A stretch of 64,000 nt of DNA. It comes from Raineyella sp044508675. Lineage in GTDB: Bacteria > Actinomycetota > Actinomycetes > Propionibacteriales > Propionibacteriaceae. The translations under genes and the position numbers were made by a program. The DNA is taken from assembly GCA_044508675.1 (NCBI GenBank), contig JBIQHF010000009.1, positions 52,858 through 116,857 on the forward strand, written 5' to 3'. Under the pieces are notes generated by a model, which ran no database searches, was not told the origin of the DNA, and saw only the letters and a program-made list of their open reading frames with translations. Shown here piece after piece: positions 43,391-52,684 of this stretch (positions are counted from its first letter, which is position 1; each line of letters opens with the position of its first letter).

Positions 43391-43942
43391 TCAGCTGTAG
43401 ACCTCGGGCTTGATCACCGCGAGGCCCTTGAGCCCCCGGTAGCGGCCGTCGTAGTCGAGCCCGTAGCCCACGACGAACTCGTTGGGGATGTCGTAGCCGA
43501 TGTACCGGCACTCGATGTCGGCCTTGATCGCCTCCGGCTTCCGGAACATCGCCGCGACCTCCAGGCTGGCGGGCTGGCGCGAGGACAGGTTCGACAGCAG
43601 CCAGCTCAGCGTGAGCCCGGTGTCGATGATGTCCTCGACCACCAACACGTGCCGGTCGTGGATATCGACCGACAGGTCCTTGAGGAACCGGACGACTCCC
43701 GAGGACTTCGTGCCCGAACCGTACGAGGACACGGCCATCCAGTCCATCTCGCAGTCGATCGTCAGCTCCCGACACAGGTCGGCCATGATCATCACCGCCC
43801 CGTTCAGCACCCCGACGAGCAGCGGTTTCTTGTCCGCATAGTCCGCGTCGATCTGCTCGGCCAAGGCGACGACCCGCTCCTGGATCTGTTCGGGCGTGTA
43901 CAAGACGGCGGCCAGGTCACCTGCAATAGCGTCAGCATCCAC
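43391..43942 (-). CDS. hpt: Hypoxanthine phosphoribosyltransferase
   Basis: 183 residues from GTG 43942, which fits homologues starting just before the GDLxxVL segment and has a GGGGG stretch upstream. An ATG at 43978 overlapping the tilS stop (ATGA) would add 12 residues and cannot be excluded. It salvages hypoxanthine and guanine with PRPP. The PRPP motif is VVEDIIDTG, and LVGVLNGAVMIMADL and FVVGYGLDYDGRYR are family segments. The tilS-hpt-ftsH order is common across many bacteria. Confidence 0.94.
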   Translation of the reverse strand: MDADAIAGDLAAVLYTPEQIQERVVALAEQIDADYADKKPLLVGVLNGAVMIMADLCRELTIDCEMDWMAVSSYGSGTKSSGVVRFLKDLSVDIHDRHVLVVEDIIDTGLTLSWLLSNLSSRQPASLEVAAMFRKPEAIKADIECRYIGYDIPNEFVVGYGLDYDGRYRGLKGLAVIKPEVYS

Positions 43943-43974
43943 GCCCCCAAGCTTCACACATCTGCCCCCGAACG

Positions 43975-44988
43975 TCATGCGGCGGGGGCGACGACGAGCC
44001 GGCCGTCCCGACGAACGACCCGCGAACCGGGGACGTCGACGCCCTTCTGGCCCCGCCAATCGGTGACCAACGCGCAGACCGCCGACACGTGCACCGCCCC
44101 AGGCTCGGGCACGCCGCTGCGGACCAGCCAGCGGCGGACGACCCTGGTGCGCAGCGCCTCGGGCAGGAAGGCGAGCTCGGCGCAGTCGAGCCCATCCGGG
44201 GGCACCACGGCGTCCTCCTCGGCGGCCTCCGCCAAGGCATCCAGGAAGTCCGCATCGACCCGGGCCAGCGCCGCGGTCCGGGCCAGTGCCGCCGCCACCG
44301 CCCCGCTCCCCCCGAAGGCCTCCTCCAGCACCGGCAGCACCCGGCGGCGGATCCGGACCCGGGCGTAGCGCTCGTCGTCGTTGTGCGGGTCGTCCCACCA
44401 GTCCAGGTCGTTCTCGGTGCAGCAGGCGCGCAGCGCCGCCCGGTCCAGGGCCAGCAGCGGCCGGACGTACGGTGCCCGGCGCGGCGCCATGCCGGCCAAC
44501 GAGCGCAGCCCCGAGCCACGGACGACACCGAGCAGGACGGTCTCGGCCTGGTCGTCCCGGGTGTGCGCCAACAGCACCTCGGTCCCCTCCGGGGCCCCAC
44601 CGACCTCCTGCTCGAAGGCCTGGTACCGGGAGGTCCGAGCGGCGGACTCCACCCCGTGCTGTCGGGTCAGGGCAGGATCGACCACGACCCGTACGATCCG
44701 TACGGCCTCGGGACGGTAGCCCAGGTCCACGAGTTGGCCGGCGGCCCGCGCCGCCACCGCATCGGAGCCCTCCTGCAGCCCGTGATCGACGACCACGGCA
44801 CCGAGCCGGTCCAGGGTGCCGGCCCGGCGACAGACCTCGTACGCCCCGACGGCCAGGGCCAGCGAGTCCGAGCCGCCGGAGCACCCGACGAGCCAGGCGC
44901 CGCCCGGCTCCCGTTCGGGGTCCTGCCAGGCGGCCTGGACCGCCCGCACGACGGGGAGGGTGGCCGGACCGAGAGCGCGCCTGGCCAT
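43975..44988 (-). CDS. tilS: tRNA(Ile)-lysidine synthase
   Basis: 337 residues from ATG 44988, overlapping the previous stop by one base (TGATG). It modifies C34 of the tRNA-Ile that reads AUA, using ATP and lysine. The PP-loop is VGCSGGSDSLALAVG (SGGxDS), followed by LLAHTRDDQAETVLLGV and a GLRSLAGMAPRR segment. The C-terminal TilS domain is short, as in other Actinobacteria. Confidence 0.94.
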   Translation of the reverse strand: MARRALGPATLPVVRAVQAAWQDPEREPGGAWLVGCSGGSDSLALAVGAYEVCRRAGTLDRLGAVVVDHGLQEGSDAVAARAAGQLVDLGYRPEAVRIVRVVVDPALTRQHGVESAARTSRYQAFEQEVGGAPEGTEVLLAHTRDDQAETVLLGVVRGSGLRSLAGMAPRRAPYVRPLLALDRAALRACCTENDLDWWDDPHNDDERYARVRIRRRVLPVLEEAFGGSGAVAAALARTAALARVDADFLDALAEAAEEDAVVPPDGLDCAELAFLPEALRTRVVRRWLVRSGVPEPGAVHVSAVCALVTDWRGQKGVDVPGSRVVRRDGRLVVAPAA

Positions 44989-45953
44989 CAGCGGCGCCCG
45001 ACCCTCGCGACCCACGTGGCGGGGTGGCGCAGTTCGTCGAGGTCGGGCAGCGTCCGAGGCTCGTCGAAGACGCGGTTGAAGCCGTCGACGCCGACCGTGG
45101 CCTGAACCGCGCGGCAGAAGTCCGCGCCCTCGCGGTACTGCTGCAGCTTCTTCTCCATGCCGAGCAGCCGGCCCAGGATCCGCGCCAGTCCCGGCTTGCC
45201 CTCGCGACGCTTGTCGAAGCGGGCCCGGATCGTCCGCAGGGTCGGGATGACCTGGGGGCCCACCTGGTCCATCACGACATCGGCGTGGCCCTCGACCACG
45301 CTCATCATCGCGGTGATCCCATCGGTCGCCCGGTCGGCCTCGTCTCCTCTCGCAGTCATGGCGGTGCGGACCAGGTCGGCGAGGTGGCCGGCCAGCCAGG
45401 GCGCCTGCTGGTACTGCACCCGGTGGGTCTCCTCGTGCAGGCAGACCCACAGCCGGAAGTCGGCCGGGACCAGCCCGAGCTTGTGGCCGATGCCGTGGAT
45501 GTTCGGTGCGACCAGCAGCAGCCGACCCTGGCCGGACTCGTCCCGCAGGCCGTGGAACACGTCGAATTGCCCGAGCACCCGTGGGGCCAGCACCGCGAGC
45601 ACCGTCCCGACCATGGCGCCGGCCGATCCCTCACGTACGGCGCCGACCCGTCGGCCCAGCCCGGAGGTGCGGAAGGGTCCGGTGGTCGGTTCGGCCAGGT
45701 CGGCCAGCACCGGGGCAAGGCTGTCGAGGTTGCCGCGAATCCACGACTGGCGGTCCACCACCAGTGTCGGCCGGTCCCCCGGCGGGTCCATCCGGGTCAG
45801 CTCCCGCACGTGGCCCTGAGCCTGTCGCGAGGCCGCCCGGAGGTCGGCGACGACCGTCGCTGCCTCGTGGGGTGCCGGGACCGGACCCGGTGGGACAAGC
45901 CGTACGGCGGTCGTGGCAGCGGTTTCCCAGGAGACCCGGGGCACAGAGCTCAT
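44988..45953 (-). CDS. DUF2342-family zinc-dependent metalloprotease
   Basis: 321 residues from ATG 45953, which lies 7 nt after a TAGCCT hexamer. The zincin motif is VCLHEETHRVQYQ (HEETH, fitting HExxH), with MMSVVEGHADVVMDQVG supplying the likely downstream glutamate ligand. It matches the actinobacterial DUF2342 proteins once labelled coenzyme F420 biosynthesis-associated. Its constant place between tilS and dacB is typical; the substrate is unknown. No signal peptide, so it is probably cytoplasmic. In this window the GH3 gene is its upstream neighbour instead of dacB. Confidence 0.88.
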   Translation of the reverse strand: MSSVPRVSWETAATTAVRLVPPGPVPAPHEAATVVADLRAASRQAQGHVRELTRMDPPGDRPTLVVDRQSWIRGNLDSLAPVLADLAEPTTGPFRTSGLGRRVGAVREGSAGAMVGTVLAVLAPRVLGQFDVFHGLRDESGQGRLLLVAPNIHGIGHKLGLVPADFRLWVCLHEETHRVQYQQAPWLAGHLADLVRTAMTARGDEADRATDGITAMMSVVEGHADVVMDQVGPQVIPTLRTIRARFDKRREGKPGLARILGRLLGMEKKLQQYREGADFCRAVQATVGVDGFNRVFDEPRTLPDLDELRHPATWVARVGRR

Positions 45954-45997
45954 GGTCCCGAGGCTAGTCGGTACCGCCCCCGGCCGGCTCGGTCCGG

Positions 45998-48139
45998 TCA
46001 GGCGACCGTGAACGTCGCGGCGGACGGGGTGTCCTCGCTGGAGGTCCCGACGAGAACGGTGTAGTCGCCGGGCGGGGTGACGAAGGCGTGCTGCGCGACG
46101 TCCCAGACCGACAGCGGATGGTTGGTCGCCGCCGGATCGACGAGGATCTCGACGTCCTCGGAGACACCGGGCCCGACCGTCGCCTTGGCGAAGCCGACCA
46201 GGCGCTTGGGCGGGCGGCCCAGCTCGGCGGGCAGGCCGACGTAGACCTGCACGACCTCCGCACCCGCGACCGCCCCGGTGTTGGTGACCGTCGCGCGGAC
46301 CATGATCGGGTCGGTGCCCGGCCGGTCCCCCGGCTCGATGCTGACATCGGACAGCTCGAAGGTGGTGTACGACAGGCCGAAGCCGAACGGGAACAGTGGA
46401 TCGATCCGGTGCTGCTGGAACCAGCGGTAGCCGACCTCGTGGCGCTCGGTGTAGCGGATCGTCTCGAAGCCGTCCCCCTCGTCGACCCCGGGGAAGCGCT
46501 CCTCGTGGCCGTGGGCCAGCCCGTCCTCCTCGCGTCGCGGGTAGGTGGTCGGCACCTTGCCCGAGGGGTTGACGACGCCGAACAGGAGGTCGGCGACGAC
46601 GTGGCCGTCCTCGGCGCCCTGGTTCCAGGCCTCGAGGACGGCCGGGACCTCGTCGATCCACGGCATGAGCACCGGGCTGGAGTCCTTCAGCACCACGATC
46701 GTCCTCGGATTGGCGGCAACGGCGGCCTCGACGATCCGGTCCTGCCCGTTCGGCATCACCAGGTCGGGGCGGTCCGCGCCCTCGGTCGCGATGATGCCGA
46801 CCATGGCGACGACGACATCGGCCTCCCTGGCGGCGGCCTCGACCTGGTCCAGGTTGGACAGGTCATCGGCGATGACCAGCAGCTCGGCGGTGGCCGAGGC
46901 GCCCAGCTCGGCGAGCACGTCCCGCATCCCGGGCAGCGGGTCGACGGTGTACAGCGGATCGACCTTCGACGATCCGCCGCCGCCCTGGCAGGCGACCTCG
47001 GCGAAGCTGTGCTGGCCGACGATCAACACCTTGCCGCAGTCCTTCGACAGGGGCAGCGTGTGGTCCTCGTTCTTCAGCAGGATCGCGGTCTCGGCGCCGA
47101 TCCGGCGGCTGACGGCACCATGGGCCCGGGCATCGATCTCACCGGGGGCGTACGGTCGCTCGAACTGCCCGAACCGGAACATCTGGGTGAAGCGACGCAC
47201 CAGGGCCCGGTCGACCGTCTCGATCTCCAGACTGGTGTCCTCCAGGGCCGCGGAGACATTCTTCTCGTTGAACCACTTGGCGTCCGGCATCTCGTGGTCC
47301 AGGCCGGCGGTCAGCGAGGCGGAGCAGGACCGGGTCGACCAGAAGTCGGACTGCACGTAGCCCTCGAAGCCCCACTCCTCGCGCAACACGGTGTGCAGCG
47401 TGTAGCGGTTCTCGGAGGCGTACGTGCCGCGGACCCGGTTGTAGGCGGCCATGATCGCGGCGATGTCTGCGTCCTTGACCAGCATCTCGAAGGGCAGGAG
47501 GTAGAGCTCGCGCAGCACGTCCTCGTCGACCTCGACGTTGGTGCGGAAGCGCTCGTACTCCTGGTCGTTGACCACGTAGTGCTTGCCCATCGCGATCACG
47601 TCGTGGGACTGGATCGCCCTGGTGACCTCCACCCCCATCACGCCGGAGAGGTAGGGGTCCTCGGAGAAGTACTCGAAGTTGCGCCCGGCGATCGGCAGGC
47701 GGTGCAGGCAGACACCGGGGCCCTCCAGCACGTGCTGGCCCAACGTCGCCGTCTCCGAGCCGATCACGTCGCCGTACGCGTAGGCCAGCTTCGGGTCGAA
47801 GCCGGCGGCCACACCGATCGACATCGGTAGCGCGGTCGCCTTCGGCGACGGGTAGCCGTCCCCCATGCCGACACCGACCGGGCCGTTGGTGATCCGGAAC
47901 CGCGGAATGCCGAGCTCGTCCAGCTCCTTGACGTGCCGCTCGATCCGGATCTGGGCGGTGAGCTGCTCCATCTCCTCGGCCGTGGCGGCCCGGTTGGAGA
48001 CGGCGTAGATGTTGATGGTCTCCATCCCGCCGTGCAGCTGGGCGATCTTCTGCTCCAGGTCCATCGCGGCGACGAGTGCCTCGGCCCGTTCCCGGGGGCT
48101 CTTCGCGGTGTCGGTCCAGGGCTGGTCGGTGACGGTCAT
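45998..48139 (-). CDS. Glycoside hydrolase family 3 (beta-glucosidase-like)
   Basis: 713 residues. The N-terminal (beta/alpha)8 domain has the family KMSLEQKIAQL-like opening (AAMDLEQKIAQLHGG), the KHYVVNDQEYERF motif, and the nucleophile region GYVQSDFWSTRS, with Asp in SDF where most members have SDW. The alpha/beta sandwich domain follows (ILLKNEDHTLPLS; KVLIVGQHS), then a C-terminal fibronectin III-like domain. No signal peptide, so it acts on imported oligosaccharides or glycosides. Natural substrate unknown. ATG 48139 follows GAGAGGAC. It lies 72 bp downstream of uidA and is probably in the same unit. Confidence 0.9.
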   Translation of the reverse strand: MTVTDQPWTDTAKSPRERAEALVAAMDLEQKIAQLHGGMETINIYAVSNRAATAEEMEQLTAQIRIERHVKELDELGIPRFRITNGPVGVGMGDGYPSPKATALPMSIGVAAGFDPKLAYAYGDVIGSETATLGQHVLEGPGVCLHRLPIAGRNFEYFSEDPYLSGVMGVEVTRAIQSHDVIAMGKHYVVNDQEYERFRTNVEVDEDVLRELYLLPFEMLVKDADIAAIMAAYNRVRGTYASENRYTLHTVLREEWGFEGYVQSDFWSTRSCSASLTAGLDHEMPDAKWFNEKNVSAALEDTSLEIETVDRALVRRFTQMFRFGQFERPYAPGEIDARAHGAVSRRIGAETAILLKNEDHTLPLSKDCGKVLIVGQHSFAEVACQGGGGSSKVDPLYTVDPLPGMRDVLAELGASATAELLVIADDLSNLDQVEAAAREADVVVAMVGIIATEGADRPDLVMPNGQDRIVEAAVAANPRTIVVLKDSSPVLMPWIDEVPAVLEAWNQGAEDGHVVADLLFGVVNPSGKVPTTYPRREEDGLAHGHEERFPGVDEGDGFETIRYTERHEVGYRWFQQHRIDPLFPFGFGLSYTTFELSDVSIEPGDRPGTDPIMVRATVTNTGAVAGAEVVQVYVGLPAELGRPPKRLVGFAKATVGPGVSEDVEILVDPAATNHPLSVWDVAQHAFVTPPGDYTVLVGTSSEDTPSAATFTVA

Positions 48140-48160
48140 ACAAGGTCCTCTCTCATGGGC

Positions 48161-48212
48161 GTACGCGTGGGATGGACGTACGCGCCAGCGGCCGTACGTG
48201 TGGGATGGACGT
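48161..48212. repeat. Pair of 19-bp direct repeats between uidA and GH3
   Basis: GTACGCGTGGGATGGACGT (48161-48179) and GTACGTGTGGGATGGACGT (48194-48212) differ at one base and are spaced 33 bp apart. They fill the gap between the uidA stop and the GH3 ribosome site, so they could be a regulator-binding pair for GH3. Confidence 0.5.
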
Positions 48213-50032
48213 CAGTGGGAGGGCTTGGTGTGGCCCGGCAGGGAGGTCCAGCGCTTCCGCAGCAGGTGGGCGACGGCCTTGGGGCGACGGTCGCGGGTGA
48301 AGGCGCCCTTCTTGTTGCCGTCCAGGCGCATGATCCCGGCGGAGGTCTGGAAGTCGGCGAAGTTCCACATGTGCTCACCGGCCACCTGCGGGAACTCGTC
48401 GAAGACGCGCAGTGTCGCCTCCATCAGGTCGTGCTGGTACTCCTCGGTCCACATGGTCCCCATCAGCCCGTGCTGGCCGGCCATGGTGTCGGCACCGAAC
48501 TCGGTGAAGATGATCGGCTTGTCCTCCAGCTCGATCCACCTGCGGATCTCGGCGCGCAGGTCGTGCATGGCGTTCGGGATGTCGCCGGAGTTGACGTACC
48601 AGCCGTAGTAGCGGTTGATCATCACCACGTCGGCGAGCTCGGTCACCTTGCACTTGCCGGCCGGGGCCAGCATCACGTTCACGAAACCGACCGGGCGGGT
48701 GGGATCGGCCTCGCGGGCAACGTCGAACAGCGGGCGGAAGTAGTCCTGGGCACCCTGGGTCTCGGACTCCGGCTCGTTCGCAATCGACCACAGCACCACC
48801 GACGGGCGGTTCTTGTCCCGGGAGATCAACTCGCGGATCTCCTGGGCGTGCTGGGCCTGGCCGGCGTCGCCGATCCGGTCGGGCCGGAAGGTCACCGACT
48901 CCCCCTCGGCGGAGGCCTGGAAGATGCCGCCGGTGATGCCGAGGTTGAGGCCGACGGCGGGGGTCTCGTCGATCACCACGATGCCGTGGGAATCGGCGTA
49001 GTCCATGTTCTCCTCGCTGTACGGGTAGTGGGAGGTGCGGTAGGAGTTCGCGCCGATCCACGCGAGGAGGTTGAAGTCGTGCACCATCGAGGCGTCGTGC
49101 TGGCCCTTGCCGAAGACGTGGTGGTCCTCGTGCATGCCGAAGCCCCGGAAGTAGAACGGTACGTCGTTGATCAGGAACTTGCTGCCGGCCACGCGTACGG
49201 TCCGGACACCGAACTTCTGGGCGTACTGGTCGACGACCTCGCCGCCCTGCCGGACCGTGACCAGCAGGTCATACTGGTAGCCGACCCCGGGCTGCCACAG
49301 GGTGACCTCGGGGATCTCGACGCGGCCGGCGGCGCCGTCGGCCGCAGCGACCTCGGTGCCGTTGGCGTCCAGGACGGTGACCGCCACCGCGCTCTCCTCG
49401 GCAACGCCCTCGCCTGCGACGACGACCTCGTAGTCGACCAGCCCGGTACGGCCGTCATAGTCGGTGCGGATGGTCACGTCGTCGACGTACGACGTGCCGG
49501 TGGCGTACAGGTAGACCGGACGGTGCAGGCCGGCGTAGTTGAAGAAGTCCTGGAAGTACTTCTGCCGGGTCCCGTTCGGGGTCCGGTCGAACCAGCCGGG
49601 CGGGATGGTGGTCCAGTCGAGCCGGTTGTCGACGGCCGCGGTGATCCGGAGCTGTTCACCGGGCCGGACCAGTGCGGTGACATCGGCCTCGAACGGCAGG
49701 TAGCCGCCCTTGTGCCGCATCACCTCGGTGTCGTTGACCCAAACCGTGGCCGCGTGGGTGGCGGAGCCGAACCGGAGCACGACCCGGCGGCCGGCCCAGC
49801 CCCTCGGGACGTACGTCGTGGTCTGGTACCAGACCTCCCCGACGTAGTTGTAGAGCGCCTGGTCCGCGGTGATCTCGTTGTAGCTGGCCGGTACGGGCAT
49901 GTCGATGGCCCGGGCGAGGGCTCCGGCATACCACTGCTGGTCGCGGCCGACCCCCTCGGGGTCGGTGCTGAACCTCCACAGTCCGACCAGGGACTTCAGT
50001 TCGCGGGTGGCGTTCTCCTGGGGACGCAGCAT
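48212..50032 (-). CDS. uidA: Beta-glucuronidase (GH2)
   Basis: 606 residues from ATG 50032 (MLRPQENATREL, matching the MLRPVETPTREI start of E. coli UidA) with GAGGAG upstream; a GTG at 50074 is less likely. It has the sugar-binding domain, Ig-like domain and TIM barrel in order. By my count the acid/base is E420 in SIANEPES and the nucleophile E511 in FTEFGADT. NKKG (573-576) is the NxKG motif that recognises the glucuronate carboxylate, separating it from beta-galactosidases. No signal peptide, so it is cytoplasmic. No glucuronide transporter or uxu genes are nearby. Confidence 0.93.
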   Translation of the reverse strand: MLRPQENATRELKSLVGLWRFSTDPEGVGRDQQWYAGALARAIDMPVPASYNEITADQALYNYVGEVWYQTTTYVPRGWAGRRVVLRFGSATHAATVWVNDTEVMRHKGGYLPFEADVTALVRPGEQLRITAAVDNRLDWTTIPPGWFDRTPNGTRQKYFQDFFNYAGLHRPVYLYATGTSYVDDVTIRTDYDGRTGLVDYEVVVAGEGVAEESAVAVTVLDANGTEVAAADGAAGRVEIPEVTLWQPGVGYQYDLLVTVRQGGEVVDQYAQKFGVRTVRVAGSKFLINDVPFYFRGFGMHEDHHVFGKGQHDASMVHDFNLLAWIGANSYRTSHYPYSEENMDYADSHGIVVIDETPAVGLNLGITGGIFQASAEGESVTFRPDRIGDAGQAQHAQEIRELISRDKNRPSVVLWSIANEPESETQGAQDYFRPLFDVAREADPTRPVGFVNVMLAPAGKCKVTELADVVMINRYYGWYVNSGDIPNAMHDLRAEIRRWIELEDKPIIFTEFGADTMAGQHGLMGTMWTEEYQHDLMEATLRVFDEFPQVAGEHMWNFADFQTSAGIMRLDGNKKGAFTRDRRPKAVAHLLRKRWTSLPGHTKPSH

Positions 50033-50155
50033 GCGGGGCTCCTCGACGTCGTGGGGCGTTGTGGGTGTGGGCACTACTCTGCCGAACGCCTCCGGGAGGG
50101 GGCACGGACTTGCCGGAAGTTGGCCCGCGACCGGCCCGGTCCTGCTTCGCCCGCC

Positions 50156-51553
50156 TCAGCTCGTGGCGACCGCCGTCGCCGCCCGGTCCAGCCAGGCCCG
50201 GGCTGCGTCGTCACTGTTGGCGTCATTGACCACGAACGCGTAGACCACCACGGCCCCGGACGCAGTGACCGCATAGCCGGCGAGGGCACTGGTGCCCCGC
50301 AACGTGCCTGTCTTGGCACGCACCTGGCCGCGGCCCGCTGCCGCCTCGGCGGACGTGAAACGTGATTCCAGGGTGCCGGTCGCCCCACCCACGGGCAGGC
50401 CGGTGAGCACCGGCCGGAGACGTACGTCCTCGACCGCGGCGGAGACTGCGGCGGCCAGCATCGCCGGGGTGACCAGGTTGGAGCGGGACAACCCCGATCC
50501 GTCGCGCAGGGTCGCGGCGTCGTCCCAGGCCCCCCGCTCGCGCAGCACCAGGGCGGTGCCGGCCGCGCCACCCTCGAATGATCCGCCGGTCCCGGCGGCC
50601 ACTCCGACCTGGTGCGCGACGACCTCGGCAGCGTCGTTGTCGGACTCGACCAGCAGCTCCTCGACGATCGCGCCGAGCGGGGCCGAGGCGAGGCTCGCCA
50701 GTTCCCGGGCGTCCGCCGTGGCCGGCTCACCCAGGGCCGACTGCACGGGTACGGCGATGCCGTTGCCCGTCAGGGCGTCGACGAAGACCTGCACGGCGTC
50801 CGCTTCCGGCGCGCTGGTCCGCGGTCCGGGGCTGGTGCCGGCCAGTCGTCCCTGGTCCACTGCCAGCGCAGAGACCGGGCTGGCCTGGTCGGCGTACAAG
50901 GCCGGCCAGTCCGGGTGTCGCTGGGGGCCTTCGAACAGGGAGGCATCGCCGTGCACCGTGACCGTCGTGACGCCGTCCGCCCGGAGCTGGCGCGCGGTCG
51001 CGGCGGCGAGGTCGGCCAGATCGGATCGACTGAGGTAGGGGTCACCGCCGCCGACCAGCACCACGGTGCCCGCCTCGGGACTGACCGCCCGGGTGGTGAA
51101 CACGTGGTCGGGCCCGAGCAGGTCCAGGGCGGCGACCGCGGTGAGGACCTTCATCGTGGAGGCCGGCAGGACCGGCCGGGCGGCGTTCCCGTCGTACAGG
51201 ACGGCGTCGGAGGCCGGGTGGATGACGCTCCCTGACCGCGTCCCGCTGAGGTCACCGACCGGCACGGCCTCGATCGCTGCGGCCAGCGCGGCGGGGTCGG
51301 GGGCCGGCCCGTCCGCGGCGACCGCCGGCAGGGCCGTGGTGAGGTCGGTCGGCAGGGGCGCGGCGATCGTGGTCCGGGCCTGCGGGTCGACGCCGGCCGG
51401 CGGGCCCGCCGCGGAACCGCCCGCGATCGCCGGCCCGACAACGGCCTCGGTGGCGACCAGCGCCAGGGCGGCAGCGGTCACGACCGCGGCGGCGGTGGAG
51501 AGGACGGGACCGCCGCGGCGTCGACCGTCCGGGCGACGGACGAATCCACGCAT
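50156..51553 (-). CDS. dacB: D-alanyl-D-alanine carboxypeptidase/endopeptidase (PBP4 type, peptidase S13)
   Basis: 465 residues from ATG 51553 with AGGAG upstream. It trims D-Ala from, or cleaves cross-links in, peptidoglycan outside the membrane. An Arg-rich N-terminus and a hydrophobic signal or anchor (about 20-45) precede an Ala/Pro-rich linker. Active-site motifs are PASTMKVL (SxxK), ESDNDAAEVV (SxN) and AKTGTLRG (KTG). The usual neighbours are ppa (divergent, present) and the DUF2342 gene, here displaced by the glycosidase pair. Confidence 0.93.
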   Translation of the reverse strand: MRGFVRRPDGRRRGGPVLSTAAAVVTAAALALVATEAVVGPAIAGGSAAGPPAGVDPQARTTIAAPLPTDLTTALPAVAADGPAPDPAALAAAIEAVPVGDLSGTRSGSVIHPASDAVLYDGNAARPVLPASTMKVLTAVAALDLLGPDHVFTTRAVSPEAGTVVLVGGGDPYLSRSDLADLAAATARQLRADGVTTVTVHGDASLFEGPQRHPDWPALYADQASPVSALAVDQGRLAGTSPGPRTSAPEADAVQVFVDALTGNGIAVPVQSALGEPATADARELASLASAPLGAIVEELLVESDNDAAEVVAHQVGVAAGTGGSFEGGAAGTALVLRERGAWDDAATLRDGSGLSRSNLVTPAMLAAAVSAAVEDVRLRPVLTGLPVGGATGTLESRFTSAEAAAGRGQVRAKTGTLRGTSALAGYAVTASGAVVVYAFVVNDANSDDAARAWLDRAATAVATS

Positions 51554-51632
51554 AGGCACACTCCTCACCTCGGTGGCCCCAGTTGGGTACTCTCGGCCTG
51601 ACCGGTACGCACAAATCATAGGGAGAGCCAAG

Positions 51633-52196
51633 GTGACTGACGATTACCGCGTGTCTGGTGGTTCGGCGACGCAGCCCAGCGGGCTGGAGTTCTACGTGAC
51701 CATCGAGATCCCCAAGGGCACGAAGAACAAGTACGAGATGGACCACCACACCGGTCGCATCGTCCTGGACCGCACGCTGTTCACGGCGACCCAGTACCCG
51801 TCGGACTACGGCTTCATCGAGACCACCCTTGGCCAGGACGGCGACCCGCTGGACGCGATGGTGCTGGTGCCCGAGCCGACCTTCCCCGGCTGCCTGATCA
51901 AGTGTCGCGCGATCGGGATGTTCCGGATGCGTGACGAGGCCGGCGGCGACGACAAGGTGTTGTGCGTGCCCGTCGCGGACCACCGCCGCGACCACCTGCA
52001 GGACCTCGAGGACATCCCCGAGTTCCAACTGCTCGAGATCGAGCACTTCTTCACCGTCTACAAGGACCTCGAGCCCGGCAAGTCCGTCGAGGGTGCCACC
52101 TGGGCGTCCCGCGACGACGCCGAGGTCGAGATCCGCGCCTCGATCGAGCGTGCCCGCGGCACCGACTTCGAGCAGCTCCAGGTCAACCACTACTGA
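51633..52196 (+). CDS. ppa: Inorganic pyrophosphatase
   Basis: 187 residues from GTG 51633, preceded by GGGAGAG. A family I soluble pyrophosphatase. VTIEIPKGTKNKYEMD opens the core, ATQYPSDYGFIETTL follows, and DGDPLDAMVLVPEPTFPG is the signature with the metal-binding aspartates. About 20 residues precede the usual start and may be optional; the first internal candidates lack ribosome sites. It is divergent from dacB, as in other Actinobacteria. Confidence 0.95.
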   Translation: MTDDYRVSGGSATQPSGLEFYVTIEIPKGTKNKYEMDHHTGRIVLDRTLFTATQYPSDYGFIETTLGQDGDPLDAMVLVPEPTFPGCLIKCRAIGMFRMRDEAGGDDKVLCVPVADHRRDHLQDLEDIPEFQLLEIEHFFTVYKDLEPGKSVEGATWASRDDAEVEIRASIERARGTDFEQLQVNHY

Positions 52197-52228
52197 TCAG
52201 TCGGTCCTCCTTGTCAGTGGTGAGATCA

Positions 52229-52260
52229 AGCGCCGCCAGGCCGGGTTGCCTGGCGGCGCT
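52229..52260. terminator. Shared terminator of ppa and the crcB pair
   Basis: A perfect 13-bp stem, AGCGCCGCCAGGC with GCCTGGCGGCGCT, and a 6-nt loop, in the gap between convergent genes. Confidence 0.75.
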
Positions 52261-52306
52261 CGTTCGTTGTCATCCGGCCTGACCGCCCCGGCGCGTGGTT
52301 CGCGGG

Positions 52307-52684
52307 TCAGGCCCCGAGCCCCAGCCACAGGCCGATCAGCGCTGCCAGGACGCCCGCGACGAGCACCCCGAGTGCGTTCGCCGCGGCCAGCCAGTACTGC
52401 CGGGCCATCACCAGGCGCACGGTCTCCACACTGGTCGTGCTGAACGTGGTGTAGCCGCCGAGCAGCCCGGTGCTCAACAAAGTGGCCCCTTCCGGCGGCA
52501 ACAGGGGCCCCAACGCCAGGCCGGTCACGATGCCGAGGGCGAACGAGCCGCTGATGTTGATCACCGCGGTGCCGAGCGGGAACCGGGTCCGCACCACGGC
52601 GCGCAGCCCGTCGTCCACCACGAACCGCAGCGCGGCCCCCACCCCGCCGGCCGCGCAGGTGGCCAGGAACAGCAGTGGGCTCAT
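52307..52684 (-). CDS. crcB: Fluoride efflux channel CrcB/Fluc, second subunit
   Basis: 125 residues, four membrane helices. CrcB (Fluc) channels are dual-topology dimers that let fluoride out; Gram-positives often carry two genes for a heterodimer. Seen: CAAGGVGAALRFVVDD (pore Arg region), GTAVINISGSFALG with the conserved Asn and GSF, and GLLGGYTTFSTTSVE with the TTFST polar track. The ATG overlaps the stop of the partner gene by 4 nt (ATGA). Confidence 0.93.
   Translation of the reverse strand: MSPLLFLATCAAGGVGAALRFVVDDGLRAVVRTRFPLGTAVINISGSFALGIVTGLALGPLLPPEGATLLSTGLLGGYTTFSTTSVETVRLVMARQYWLAAANALGVLVAGVLAALIGLWLGLGA

Noticed and set aside
40909..43413. An 834-codon plus-strand open frame opposite ftsH.
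   Set aside because: FtsH motifs are complete on the minus strand; the plus frame is a codon-bias artefact.
47933..50365. An 810-codon plus-strand open frame opposite uidA.
   Set aside because: UidA catalytic and NxKG motifs fix the coding strand.
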